Shown here: piece by piece, positions 16,684 to 24,639 of the stretch
Position numbering within the stretch: position 1 is the stretch's first letter
How the letters are laid out: each line of letters starts with the position of its first letter
Position numbers and translations under genes: made by a program
The notes under the pieces: model-generated
What the model was told of the DNA's origin: nothing
Databases searched by the model: none
The model's input: the letters and a program-made list of their open reading frames with translations, nothing else
Assembly: GCF_018326265.1 (NCBI RefSeq)
Contig: NZ_AP023360.1
Coordinates: 3,339,501-3,403,500 of the forward strand
DNA length: 64,000 nt
Source: Catellatospora sp. IY07-71
GTDB lineage: Bacteria > Actinomycetota > Actinomycetes > Mycobacteriales > Micromonosporaceae
Direction of reading: 5' to 3'

Positions 16684-17801
16684 GAGTCGCCTCCGGTGGG
16701 CAGGACGGCGCAGACGGTGAACCCGCCCTCGGGCCGCGGGCCGATGGCGACCGTGCCGCCGAGGGAGGCGGCGCGTTCGCGGATGCCGGACAGGCCGTTG
16801 CCCTCGGCGGCGTCGCCGCCGCGGCCCCGGTCGGTGATGTCCAGGACGATCTCGTCGGTGTCGTAGCCGACGGTGACCTCGGCGCCGTCCACTCCGGCGT
16901 GCCGGTGCACGTTGGTCAGCGACTCCTGCACGATGCGGTACGCGGCCAGGTCGACGGCGGTCGGCAGCGGCCGGGGCCGCCCGGTGACGCGGATCTCGAC
17001 GCGCAGCCCGGCGGCGGCGAAGCGTTCGACCAGCTCGTCGAGCCGGTCCAGGCTGGGGGCGGGGCTGCGCGGGGCCTGCTCGTCGACGCCGCGCAGCACG
17101 CCGAGGGTCTGCCGCAGCTCGCGCAGGGTGTCCCGGCTGGCCTGTTTGATCGCGGCGAGCGCGGTGCGGGCCTGCTCCGGGTCGTCGTCGAGCAGGTGCA
17201 GCGCCACCCCGGCCTGCACGTTGATCAGGGAGATGTGGTGGGCGACGACGTCGTGCACCTCGCGGGCCATGCGCAGCCGCTCGTCGCCGGCCCGGCGGCG
17301 GCGCTGCTCCACGATCCGGTCCCGGTTGGCGCGTACGACCTGGGCGAACAGCAGCACTCCGATGATCACCACGGCGGCCACGAGGCTGTGCCAGGACAGG
17401 GGGTCGATGCCGCGCCGCGCGGTGAGCCAGACGAACAGGGCGTACCCGGCGGCGGCGGTGAGCGCGGCGGACAGCTGCCGGCCCAGCACCACGGCCAGGA
17501 TCAGCATGAACAGGAACGCGAGGAAGAACGGGCCCCACGGGTAGCCGAGCGCGAGGTAGGTCGCGGTGAGCGCGGTGACCGCGGCCAGCGCCAGCTCGAC
17601 GCGTACGTGGACCAGCCACATCGCCAGCGCGGACCCGGCCAGCAGCGCGTACGCGAGCAGGTCCAGCGGGCGCGGCGTGGCGGGCGCCTGGTTCGCGGGG
17701 AAGTGGCTGGCGAAGGTCACGCCGATCATCTGGATCGCGGCGATGAGCAGCGGGATGAGCCGCTTCCTGCCGTGCCGTCGGTGCGGGTGGTCCCAGGTCA
17801 T
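16680..17801 (-). CDS. Sensor histidine kinase (NarL/DesK type, HisKA_3)
   Basis: A 373-aa membrane sensor. About five N-terminal helices span residues 15-150 with no large extracytoplasmic loop, implying a membrane-embedded signal. The dimerisation/phosphoacceptor motif ERLRMAREVHDVVAHHISLI holds the catalytic H near residue 183. The ATPase domain contains VQESLTNVHRHAG (N box) and DITDRGRGGDAAEGNGLSGI (G boxes). The start is ATG 17801, with GTG 17807 in frame as an alternative. It is divergent from the ECF sigma gene over 134 bp, and its partner regulator follows directly. Confidence 0.93.
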   Translation of the reverse strand: MTWDHPHRRHGRKRLIPLLIAAIQMIGVTFASHFPANQAPATPRPLDLLAYALLAGSALAMWLVHVRVELALAAVTALTATYLALGYPWGPFFLAFLFMLILAVVLGRQLSAALTAAAGYALFVWLTARRGIDPLSWHSLVAAVVIIGVLLFAQVVRANRDRIVEQRRRRAGDERLRMAREVHDVVAHHISLINVQAGVALHLLDDDPEQARTALAAIKQASRDTLRELRQTLGVLRGVDEQAPRSPAPSLDRLDELVERFAAAGLRVEIRVTGRPRPLPTAVDLAAYRIVQESLTNVHRHAGVDGAEVTVGYDTDEIVLDITDRGRGGDAAEGNGLSGIRERAASLGGTVAIGPRPEGGFTVCAVLPTGGDS

Positions 17802-17935
17802 GGTCACCACGCTAGGTCGGGTGGGGTGGTGGTGTCGTCGTACGGCGGGAGACCGTACGGGTACTCCCCGTGGAGTAGCGCCGGGCCGGGGTGTAACGCG
17901 GGCGGGGTCGGCGGACATGTGCTCGGCGGAGACCG

Positions 17936-18499
17936 GTGACGATGGCGGGACGGGACATGGCGGCGGCTGGAGAGACGACCCGGGTGGGCGCGGCGCGGCG
18001 CCGTGCCCTTTTCGAGGACGCCTACACGGCGAACTACCAGCTGATCCTGGCCTACGCGCTGCGGCGCGCGCCGACGCCCGACGACGCGGCCGACGTGGTG
18101 GCCGAGACGTTCCTGACCGCGTGGCGGCGGCTCGACGACGTCCCGGAGGGGTCTGACGCGAGGCTGTGGCTGTACGGCGTCGCCCGGCTCGTGCTGGCCA
18201 ACCAGCAGCGGGCACGGCGGCGCCGGGAGCGGCTCGGCGAGCGGTTGCAGTCGGATGCGGCCCGGGCCGAGGTGGTGCGGCCGCACGACGATGCGGCCGT
18301 GCCCGATGGGGTGCGGGCGGCGTTCGGGCGGCTGCGGCCCGACGATCGGGAGATCTTGACGCTGGTGGCGGTCGAGGGCCTGACGGCGGTCGAGGCCGCG
18401 CAGGTGCTGGGCTGCAGCGGGGTGGCGGTGCGGGTGCGCCTGCACCGGGCGCGGGCGCGGTTCGCCCGCGAGCTGGCGTCGGCTGGGGTGACCGGGTGA
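17936..18499 (+). CDS. ECF RNA polymerase sigma factor
   Basis: A 187-aa extracytoplasmic-function sigma factor. Sigma-2 region (about 25-95) has FEDAYTANYQLILAYALRRA and DAADVVAETFLTAWRRLDDV, the core-binding helix. Sigma-4 (about 120-178) includes LRPDDREILTLVAVEGLTAV and the HTH EAAQVLGCSGVAVRVRLHRA. ATG at 17942 is an alternative start; GGAG at 17928-17931 suits either. The following membrane protein gene (18555) starts 55 bp downstream and is a candidate anti-sigma partner. No promoter matching a known ECF group was recognised. Confidence 0.92.
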   Translation: MTMAGRDMAAAGETTRVGAARRRALFEDAYTANYQLILAYALRRAPTPDDAADVVAETFLTAWRRLDDVPEGSDARLWLYGVARLVLANQQRARRRRERLGERLQSDAARAEVVRPHDDAAVPDGVRAAFGRLRPDDREILTLVAVEGLTAVEAAQVLGCSGVAVRVRLHRARARFARELASAGVTG

Positions 18500-18554
18500 C
18501 GGCCCGAGCGAGTGCGGACGGGCTGCGGCGCAGCTCTGGCGGTGGGAGGAGACG

Positions 18555-19298
18555 GTGACGATGAGCGCGAAGGACGACCGGCTGGACGGGTATGTCGAGG
18601 ACGCCTGCCGGCTCGACGCGGAGCGCCTGGCGGTGCTCGGCGACCGTGCCGCGCGGGACGCCCTGCTGGAGCGGATCACGGCGGTGGACGCGTCCGCGGC
18701 CGTGGCTCCGCCGGTGCGCCGCGGGCGGCGGCCGGTGCTGGTCGCCGCCGGGGCGGCCGTCGTCGCGCTCGCGGCCGCCGGCCTGGTGCTGCCTGGCCTG
18801 CTGGGCCGCCCGGCGGATCCGTCCGGGGCGCAGCCGGGGGTGCCGTCCTCGTCGGCGGGTCCGGGCTTGTCGCCCACGCCCGAGCCGTCCGGGACGGCGC
18901 CGCGGGGCGACGTGTTCGGCGGTGGGGGCCTGATGAGCTGCGTCGAGGAGTACAACCTGCCGAACCTGGCGCGGCGGCGTTTCGCGTTCGACGGCGAGGT
19001 GGTGGGCATCGGGAACGGGCCGGTCCGCAAGGACCCGTTCGACCTGTACGCGCCGGTCACCTTCCGGGTGAACCGGTGGTATCGGGGCGGGACGGGGGAG
19101 CGGGTGACCGTGGCGATGCTGTACCGGAGCTCGCCCAGTGTGGACAACCCGACGTTCGGCGTCGGCTCCCGGCTGCTGGTCTCCGGCGAGGAGCGCTGGG
19201 GCGGTGCGGAGCTCGCCGATCCGATCGCGTGGCCGTGCGGGTTCACCCGCTGGCACAGTGAGGCGGACGCGGGGGACTGGGCGCGGGCGTTCGGGTGA
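18555..19298 (+). CDS. Single-pass membrane protein, candidate anti-sigma partner
   Basis: A 247-aa protein. Its cytoplasmic N-terminus of about 55 residues (DDRLDGYVEDACRLDAERLA...) is followed by one transmembrane helix, VLVAAGAAVVALAAAGLVLP, near 62-82. A Pro/Ser-rich linker then leads to an extracytoplasmic domain with two cysteines (GGGLMSCVEEYNLP; IAWPCGFTRWH). The architecture and position immediately after an ECF sigma gene suggest a transmembrane regulator. However, the zinc-binding ZAS motif (HxxxCxxC) is absent, so an anti-sigma role is inference. GTG 18555 or ATG 18561 can serve as start, with GGAGGAG just upstream. Confidence 0.7.
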   Translation: MTMSAKDDRLDGYVEDACRLDAERLAVLGDRAARDALLERITAVDASAAVAPPVRRGRRPVLVAAGAAVVALAAAGLVLPGLLGRPADPSGAQPGVPSSSAGPGLSPTPEPSGTAPRGDVFGGGGLMSCVEEYNLPNLARRRFAFDGEVVGIGNGPVRKDPFDLYAPVTFRVNRWYRGGTGERVTVAMLYRSSPSVDNPTFGVGSRLLVSGEERWGGAELADPIAWPCGFTRWHSEADAGDWARAFG

Positions 19299-19310
19299 GG
19301 CGCCGTCCGG

Positions 19311-19730
19311 TCAGGCGCGGACCGGTTGGCTCCCGGTGGACAGGGCGGCCAGCACGGTCATCGCGCGGTCGGCGTCGGCGCAGCGTACGAACAGGTGGTC
19401 GTGGAAGTAGCCCGCCACCACGTTGCAGCTCATGCCGATGTCGGCGAGCGCGCCGGAGACGGCGGCGGTCAGCCCGACCGCGTCCAGCGCCGAGTGCACG
19501 CGCAGGGTGATCCAGGCGGCCACGAAGTCGTACGGCAGCCCGGCCGCGTCCGCCTCGGCGCGCATCACGACCAGCGTGGTGCCCTCGGGTTCGGCGACCG
19601 TCACCACGGGGTGCACGCCCGGGGGGATCGCGCCGGTGACGGTGGTGAAGACGTACTCGTACGGGTGCCGCTGCGGCTGCAGCCCGCGCAGCAGCAGCGC
19701 CAGATCGTGTTCTCCGGTCACGACAGTCAT
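19311..19730 (-). CDS. ACT-domain protein (ACT_3 / DUF2241-like)
   Basis: A 139-aa soluble protein of two ACT-like repeats. Family features are TGEHDLALLLRGLQPQRHP at the start, YEYVFTTVTG, TTLVVMRAEADAAGLPYDFV and the C-terminal HSALDAVGLTAAVSGALADI followed by MSCNVVAGYFHDHLFVRCAD. ACT domains bind amino acids or other small ligands to regulate metabolism; no ligand is known for this stand-alone family. The ATG at 19730 begins the conserved sequence. Upstream codons in the same frame run into the palindromic repeat at 19811-19856 and are not coding. Confidence 0.85.
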   Translation of the reverse strand: MTVVTGEHDLALLLRGLQPQRHPYEYVFTTVTGAIPPGVHPVVTVAEPEGTTLVVMRAEADAAGLPYDFVAAWITLRVHSALDAVGLTAAVSGALADIGMSCNVVAGYFHDHLFVRCADADRAMTVLAALSTGSQPVRA

Positions 19731-19810
19731 GTTTCCATCCGGTGGCACGGGCCGGGGCTGATGACGGGCGCGCACGCCGTGAATGAGGCGGCCCGCCCGG
19801 CGAGGGGTTA

Positions 19811-19856
19811 GGAAGGGCACCTTCTTCTACGTATAACGATAAGAAGGTGCCCTTCC
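19811..19856. repeat. GAAGGTGCCCTTC-type inverted repeat (family B), hairpin form
   Basis: Inverted pair GGAAGGGCACCTTCTT (19811-19826) and AAGAAGGTGCCCTTCC (19841-19856) around a 14-nt loop. It lies between the fasciclin gene's 3' end and the ACT gene's 5' end. It may work as terminator for the former; other copies are at 23828, 43893, 47243, 48057 and 48922. Confidence 0.8.
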
Positions 19857-19864
19857 TTCGTCTG

Positions 19865-20524
19865 TCAGGACGGGGGCATGAGGACGCCGTCGATGAGGTA
19901 GACGGTGCCGTTCTTGGTCGGGATGTTGCCGCAGACGATGGTCGCGGTGTCGTTGACCTTGAAGGCCTGGCCGCTGCCGGTGACGGTGATGTCCTGGCCC
20001 TCCAGGGTCTGGAACGTGGCGGCCAGCTTGGCGGGATCGATCTTCTGGCCCACCACGTGGTAGGTCAGGATCTTCTTGAGCTGCTCCGGGTTCGCCAGCA
20101 CCTGGTCCAGCTGCTCCTTCGGGATCTTCGCGAAGGCCTCGTTGACCGGCGCGAAGACGGTGACCGCCTCGGCGCTGTTGAGCTGGTCGGCCAGGCCCGC
20201 CTGCTGGATCGCCGCGGTCAGCGTGGCCAGTTGCGGGTTGCTCGCCGCCGCCGTGGCGATCGGCTGCTGGGCCATCATCTCCGGGCTGCCCGGATTGGCC
20301 GGGTCCTGCGGCAGCGTGCCGCAGCCCGCGCCGATCAGGCCGTCGGCCGGCGAGGCCGTCCCGGTCGGCATCGTGGTGGGCACCGTGGTGGGCACCGAGG
20401 TGGGCACGCCCGTCGGCTGCGCGGCCGGGGTGGTCATGGTCTCGCTCCCGCAGGCCGCGAGGGCCAGCGAGAGCGAGAACGCGGCGACGGCGAAGACCGT
20501 CGTGAGCTTCCTCTTCCCGTACAT
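19865..20524 (-). CDS. Fasciclin-domain lipoprotein (MPT70/MPT83-like)
   Basis: A 219-aa secreted lipoprotein. The lipobox signal sequence FAVAAFSLSLALAACGS gives a lipidated cysteine near residue 25. A Thr/Pro-rich linker (TPAAQPTGVPTSVPTTVPTT) precedes one fasciclin (FAS1) domain: LTAAIQQAGLADQLNSAEAV, TVFAPVNEAFAKIP, KILTYHVVGQKID and NGTVYLIDGVLMPP. FAS1 proteins mediate adhesion or envelope interactions. ATG 20524 has AAAGGA upstream. In mycobacteria the FAS1 proteins MPT70/MPT83 belong to the SigK regulon, and here SigK/RskA genes lie immediately upstream. A CCAAAC-N16-TCGAAT element at 20566-20593 may be its SigK promoter. Confidence 0.92.
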   Translation of the reverse strand: MYGKRKLTTVFAVAAFSLSLALAACGSETMTTPAAQPTGVPTSVPTTVPTTMPTGTASPADGLIGAGCGTLPQDPANPGSPEMMAQQPIATAAASNPQLATLTAAIQQAGLADQLNSAEAVTVFAPVNEAFAKIPKEQLDQVLANPEQLKKILTYHVVGQKIDPAKLAATFQTLEGQDITVTGSGQAFKVNDTATIVCGNIPTKNGTVYLIDGVLMPPS

Positions 20525-20565
20525 GACGGTGGGTCCTTTCTTACCGGTGAAAACCTCCACCGGTG

Positions 20566-20593
20566 ATTCGACACTGAACCCGTCATGGTTTGG
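20566..20593 (-). promoter_or_regulatory. Possible SigK-type promoter for the fasciclin gene
   Basis: On the minus strand, CCAAAC-16 nt-TCGAAT lies about 42 nt upstream of the ATG. It partly resembles the stronger CCATCC-N15-CCGAAT at the sigK gene. Weak match; supported mainly by regulon logic. Confidence 0.4.
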
Positions 20594-20623
20594 TGCGATT
20601 AGCTCAAATTTTGTCTGATTTTT

Positions 20624-21370
20624 CTATTTCATAGGGATCTGAGCGATGATGGGCAGTGTCGGACTGGCCGAACCGCCCTCCGGCTCTATCGTCACGCCTA
20701 GGGCGTCGGCCGCGCCCACACCGTCGACCAGGTGCGTGGCGCTGCCCTGACCGGCCGCCAGCACGCCGGCCGAGCGCGGCGTGCCGCCGTCCATCAGCCA
20801 CAGCTGGTACGCCTTCTGCGCGCCCGGCGAGTGGGTGGCCAGCAGCACCACGGCCGCGTCCCGGCTCGGCGCGGCCACCACGGTGACCCTGCCGCCACCG
20901 GCCACGTCCGCCGTGCGCACCGTCGCGTCCGGCGCGGTCAGCACCGCCTGGGTGCGCGCCAGCTCCTGCCGCGCCGCCAGCGTCGCGGCCCGCTCCTCGC
21001 GCAGCCGCTGCTCCTGCACCGCGTAGACGCCGCCCACCAGCGCCGCGACCAGCAGGCACGCCGCCGCTGTCAGCGCCGCGGGATGCCGCCACCAGCGCAC
21101 CGGCGCCCGGCGCGGCTCGCGCACCGGCCGGGGCGGCGGCAGCTGGCGGGTCCGCCGCGCCGCCGCCAGCACCTGCTCGCGCATCGCCGGCGGCGGCACC
21201 GACCAGGTGTCCTCGGCCAGCCGGGCCGCGGTCTCGTTCAGCTCCGCCACCTCGGCCGCGCACGCCGCGCACCCGCGCAGGTGCTGCACGAACGTCTCCC
21301 GCTCGGCCTCCTCCAGGGCGTGCAGCACATACGCCCCCGCCAGCGAATGGATCTCCTCAGGCTGACTCAT
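20624..21370 (-). CDS. rskA: Anti-sigma-K factor (RskA family)
   Basis: A 248-aa membrane anti-sigma factor. The N-terminal domain has a zinc-finger-like HLRGCAACAAEVAEL motif (about residues 27-40) that binds the sigma factor. One transmembrane helix is at about 105-125 (AALTAAACLLVAALVGGVYA). The extracytoplasmic RskA domain ends with QLWLMDGGTPRSAG and LGVTIEPEGGSASPTLPI, a very conserved pattern. The ATG at 21370 overlaps the sigma-factor stop by 4 bases. RskA holds SigK inactive until regulated proteolysis releases it. Confidence 0.92.
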   Translation of the reverse strand: MSQPEEIHSLAGAYVLHALEEAERETFVQHLRGCAACAAEVAELNETAARLAEDTWSVPPPAMREQVLAAARRTRQLPPPRPVREPRRAPVRWWRHPAALTAAACLLVAALVGGVYAVQEQRLREERAATLAARQELARTQAVLTAPDATVRTADVAGGGRVTVVAAPSRDAAVVLLATHSPGAQKAYQLWLMDGGTPRSAGVLAAGQGSATHLVDGVGAADALGVTIEPEGGSASPTLPIIAQIPMK

Positions 21371-21984
21371 GCCGCCACCTCCACGCCGAGGCAGTCGCGC
21401 AGCCGGATCAGGCCGTCGCGCATGCGGGTCTTGACCGTCGGCAGCCCGGCCCCGAGCAGCTGCGCCACCTGCTGGTAGGTGTAGCCGCCGTAGTACGCCA
21501 GGGTGATCGCCTCCCGTTGCAGCTCGGTCAGCGTCCTGAGGCAGCGGCGCACCGCCTGCCGCTGCAGGTGCGCGGTGGCCTGCTCGACCACCTCGTCGGC
21601 CGGGGTCTGCGATGCCTCCGGCGCCAGCCGCTGCACCCGGTCCAGCGCCGCCTGCTCCGAACGCACCCGGTCGACGGCCCGCCGGTGCGTGATGGTGAAG
21701 ATCCAGGCGGTCGCCGAGCCGCGCGCGGAGTCGAAGCGGCTGGCGGTGCGCCACACCTCCAGCAGCGCCTCCTGGGCGACCTCCTCGGCCTGCGCCGGGT
21801 CACGCAGCACGCGCCGGGCCAGGCCGTACACGCGCGGCGCGACCAGGTCGTAGAGCCTGGTGAACGCGGCCTCGTCGCCGCGGGCCACCGCCCGCAGCAG
21901 CGACTCGGCGTCGGCGGGCGCGGGTGCGCCGGGCACCGCCGTCAGATGGTCGGGCCGTTGGTACGGCTGCTCGTCACCGTTCAC
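21367..21984 (-). CDS. sigK: ECF sigma factor SigK
   Basis: A 205-aa sigma factor of the SigK group. Region 2: FTRLYDLVAPRVYGLARRVL, then DPAQAEEVAQEALLEVWRTA. Region 4: LTELQREAITLAYYGGYTYQ, then VAQLLGAGLPTVKTRMRDGL. The YYGGYTYQQVA helix is diagnostic for SigK/SigL-like ECFs paired with RskA. GTG 21984 has GGAAGG 8 nt upstream and is preferred over GTG 21990. Upstream at 22040-22066 is a near-consensus SigK promoter, indicating autoregulation. It is coupled to rskA. Confidence 0.93.
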   Translation of the reverse strand: MNGDEQPYQRPDHLTAVPGAPAPADAESLLRAVARGDEAAFTRLYDLVAPRVYGLARRVLRDPAQAEEVAQEALLEVWRTASRFDSARGSATAWIFTITHRRAVDRVRSEQAALDRVQRLAPEASQTPADEVVEQATAHLQRQAVRRCLRTLTELQREAITLAYYGGYTYQQVAQLLGAGLPTVKTRMRDGLIRLRDCLGVEVAA

Positions 21985-22039
21985 TGTCACGCCCTTCCGG
22001 GGCCGAGGTGTTCCACCCGTCACTTGGGTACCACACCTC

Positions 22040-22066
22040 ATTCGGCGCCGCCGCGCGCTCGGATGG
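22040..22066 (-). promoter_or_regulatory. SigK-dependent autoregulatory promoter
   Basis: On the minus strand, CCATCC, 15 nt and CCGAAT, ending about 55 nt upstream of the sigK start. This matches the CCATCC/CCGAAT elements described for mycobacterial SigK promoters apart from a slightly short spacer. Confidence 0.7.
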
Positions 22067-22160
22067 GTCCGTCCACACCAATGAGAAACGGCGTTGATCT
22101 ATCGGGTGATCCCGCTCTCAGGGGAGCGCGCGCAGCCGTCCTACCTGCGTATGGTCAATT

Positions 22161-22178
22161 CGGAACGGTATCGTTCCG
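22161..22178. promoter_or_regulatory. Palindrome upstream of the MFS gene
   Basis: CGGAACG-GTAT-CGTTCCG, an 18-bp dyad about 135 bp upstream of the exporter start. It is typical in size for a TetR-family operator, but no regulator gene is adjacent. Confidence 0.45.
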
Positions 22179-22314
22179 CATCTCCCACACCCGGACGCAC
22201 CGCCTGGCACGGCGGGCGCCGACGGGTGCCCCGGCCAGCCCCCGCTCGACGAGGAGCACCTGGCCCCGGGTCGGCGACGACCCGACCGAGACACCCCCGT
22301 CGAAAGGCACCACG

Positions 22315-23817
22315 ATGACCGCCACGGTCTCCCGTACCCAGACGCCGGAGCCCGCCGCACCGGCTCTGCACCCCCGGCGCTGGCTGGCGCTGACCATCAT
22401 CGCGATCGCGCAGCTCATGGTCGTGCTCGACGCGACCATCGTGAACATCGCGCTGCCCGAGATGCAGCACGCGCTGGAGATCAGCGACTCGCAGCGGCAG
22501 TGGGTGCTCACCGCGTACACCCTGACCTTCGGCGGTCTGCTGCTGCTCGGCGGCCGCATCGCCGACTACTGGGGCCGCAAGCGGACCTTCATCGCGGGCG
22601 CGGTCGGCTTCGCGCTCGCCTCCGCCCTGGGTGGTCTGGCCTGGGACGGCACGAGCCTGTTCGCGGCCCGCGGCCTGCAGGGCGCGTTCGGCGCGCTGCT
22701 CGCCCCGGCGGGGCTGGCGCTGCTGACGGTGCTGTTCACCGACGCCAAGGAGCGCGCCAAGGCGTTCGCCGTGTACGGCGCCATCGCCGGCGGCGGCGCG
22801 GCGCTGGGCCTGCTGCTGGGCGGCGTGCTCACCGAGTACGCCGACTGGCGCTGGTGCCTGCTGGTCAACATCCCGATCGCGGCGATCGCGATCTTCGCGG
22901 CGGTGCCGGTCGTGCCGGAGAGCAAGGCCCACGGCGACACCCGCTACGACATTCCGGGCGCCATCGCCGTCACCCTCGGCCTCATCTCCCTGGTGTACGG
23001 CCTGACCAAGGCCGCCGAGCCGGAGTACGGCTGGGAGTCCGGGCAGACCCTGGGCTTCCTGGGCGCGGGCGCGGCCCTGCTGATCGTGTTCCTGGTCATC
23101 CAGAAGTTCTCGAAGAACCCGCTGCTGCCGCTGCGCATCCTGCTCGACCGCAACCGCGGCGGGGCGTACCTGTCCAGCACGCTGACCGGGGCGGGCCTGA
23201 TGGGCGCGTTCTTCTTCCTGACCTTCTACTTCCAGGGCACCCTCGGCTACACGCCGGTCGAGGCCGGTCTGGCCTCGCTGCCGGTGTCGGCGGGCGTGTT
23301 CATCTCCGCCGGTGTGGCCAGCCAGCTGCTGCCCAAGCTCGGCGCCAAGCCGCTGATGGTGGCCGGTGCGGTGCTCGCCGCGGGCGCGATGCTGTTCCTC
23401 ACCCGGATCGGCGTGGACACCGCGTACACCACGCACGTGCTGCCCGGCGCGATCGTGCTCGGCCTCGGCCTCGGCTTCACCTTCGTGCCGCTGTCCAGCC
23501 TGGCCCTGGTCGGCGTGCCGCAGCACGACGCGGGCGCGGCGAGCGCCACGCTGAACGCCACCCAGCAGGTCGGCGGCTCGCTCGGCGCGGCCCTGCTGAG
23601 CACGTTCGCGCTCAACGCGACCACGGCGTACGCCGAGTCGCACATGAGCCCGACCGCCGACCCGCGCGTGGTCATGGGCGAGGCGGCCGTGCACGGGTAC
23701 ACCGTCGCGTTCGCCTGGGGCGGCGGCCTGCTGGTCGTCTCCGCGCTGATCATCACGTTCCTGATCAAGGTCCGCAAGTCGGACCTGCCCACCGAGGGCG
23801 CCGTCCACGTCGGCTGA
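22315..23817 (+). CDS. MFS drug exporter, DHA2 (EmrB/QacA) family
   Basis: A 500-aa, 14-helix major-facilitator exporter that would extrude cationic or lipophilic drugs by proton antiport. Helix 1 carries motif D1 (MVVLDATIVNIALPEMQHAL). The loop 2-3 motif A is GGRIADYWGRKRTFIAGAVG. Motif C lies in helix 5 (AIAGGGAALGLLLGGVLTEY), followed by DWRWCLLVNIPI, all diagnostic of DHA2 members. The ATG at 22315 is preceded by GAAAGG. The gene is monocistronic, ending at a 50-bp perfect palindrome (23828-23877), with a possible operator at 22161-22178. Confidence 0.93.
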   Translation: MTATVSRTQTPEPAAPALHPRRWLALTIIAIAQLMVVLDATIVNIALPEMQHALEISDSQRQWVLTAYTLTFGGLLLLGGRIADYWGRKRTFIAGAVGFALASALGGLAWDGTSLFAARGLQGAFGALLAPAGLALLTVLFTDAKERAKAFAVYGAIAGGGAALGLLLGGVLTEYADWRWCLLVNIPIAAIAIFAAVPVVPESKAHGDTRYDIPGAIAVTLGLISLVYGLTKAAEPEYGWESGQTLGFLGAGAALLIVFLVIQKFSKNPLLPLRILLDRNRGGAYLSSTLTGAGLMGAFFFLTFYFQGTLGYTPVEAGLASLPVSAGVFISAGVASQLLPKLGAKPLMVAGAVLAAGAMLFLTRIGVDTAYTTHVLPGAIVLGLGLGFTFVPLSSLALVGVPQHDAGAASATLNATQQVGGSLGAALLSTFALNATTAYAESHMSPTADPRVVMGEAAVHGYTVAFAWGGGLLVVSALIITFLIKVRKSDLPTEGAVHVG

Positions 23818-23827
23818 TCCGCCTGCG

Positions 23828-23877
23828 AAGGAAGGGCACCTTCTTGACGGACGTCCGTCAAGAAGGTGCCCTTCCTT
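23828..23877. repeat. Family B repeat as a 50-bp perfect palindrome
   Basis: AAGGAAGGGCACCTTCTTGA..., a perfect 25-bp palindrome arm with no loop. It lies between the convergent MFS and M23 genes, so it can serve as a bidirectional terminator. Confidence 0.85.
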
Positions 23878-23887
23878 TCGTTTTCGG

Positions 23888-24580
23888 TCAGGCGCCGGGG
23901 GGTGGCGCCGTGGTGCAGCCGTGCTTGGCCTGCCAGGTGGTGACCTCGGCGACCGGGGACTTCGCGCCGCCCTTGCGCCAGGAGTCGAGGTAGCGCCAGG
24001 GCCAGACCACGCCGCGGCGGATCCACCAGTCGCCGGTGCTCGCACAGGACGGCGAGATGCCGAAGTGCAGGTGGCAGGCGCCGGCCAGGCCGGTGCGGCC
24101 GACCTTGCCCAGCTGCTGCCCGGCGGTGACCCGGACGCCGGGGCGGATCAGGCCGTCGATCGCCGAGAAGTGCGAGCCGTAGTAGCGCACGCCGTCGTCG
24201 CCGAGCAGGGACACCGACAGCCCGCCGCGGTCGGCCCCGTCGTCGGTCTTCGGGTCCCACTCGTCGACGCGGGACACCTCCAGCACGGTCCCGCCGGTGG
24301 CCGCCACGACGGTCGCGCCGCACGGGGCCATCACGTCGGTGGCCTGGTAGTCGTGGTGGGTGCGCCCGTAGGAGGTCTTGCCCAGCACCGGGAACACGTA
24401 CCGCACGGCGGGCGCGGACGGCGAGGCGGCCACGGACGGCGACGCCGTGGCCGAGGGAGACGCCGACGGGGCGGCCGCGGGTGCGGCGGCGGGCGCGAAG
24501 ACGGGTCCGGACACGGGGGAGGAGCAGGCGGCGAGCGCGAGCGCGGTCAGCAGCCCGGCCGGCACGAGGCGGGAGCGCAC
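23888..24580 (-). CDS. M23-family peptidase-like lipoprotein
   Basis: A 230-aa exported lipoprotein: LLTALALAACSS lipobox (Cys near residue 19), then an Ala/Ser/Pro-rich linker to about 58. An M23 (LytM-type) domain follows, with TSYGRTHHDYQATDVMAPCG carrying the first His/Asp zinc ligands and AGACHLHFGIS giving the HxH motif. The three canonical ligands (H, D, HxH) are present, so an active cell-wall endopeptidase is plausible. The C-terminus has two cysteines (ISPSCAS; AKHGCTT) that may form a disulfide. The gene is followed downstream by family-B palindrome 23828-23877. Confidence 0.88.
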   Translation of the reverse strand: MRSRLVPAGLLTALALAACSSPVSGPVFAPAAAPAAAPSASPSATASPSVAASPSAPAVRYVFPVLGKTSYGRTHHDYQATDVMAPCGATVVAATGGTVLEVSRVDEWDPKTDDGADRGGLSVSLLGDDGVRYYGSHFSAIDGLIRPGVRVTAGQQLGKVGRTGLAGACHLHFGISPSCASTGDWWIRRGVVWPWRYLDSWRKGGAKSPVAEVTTWQAKHGCTTAPPPGA

Positions 24581-24639
24581 CCGCCGACCCTACTCCTGCC
24601 GCGTGGGCGGGGCCGGGGTCCGATGTGCCCGGAGGCGGC

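Noticed and set aside
16680-19256. An 858-codon reading of the sensor kinase frame
   Set aside because: Only the last 373 codons match the kinase family; the upstream part is antisense to the ECF sigma and membrane-protein genes.
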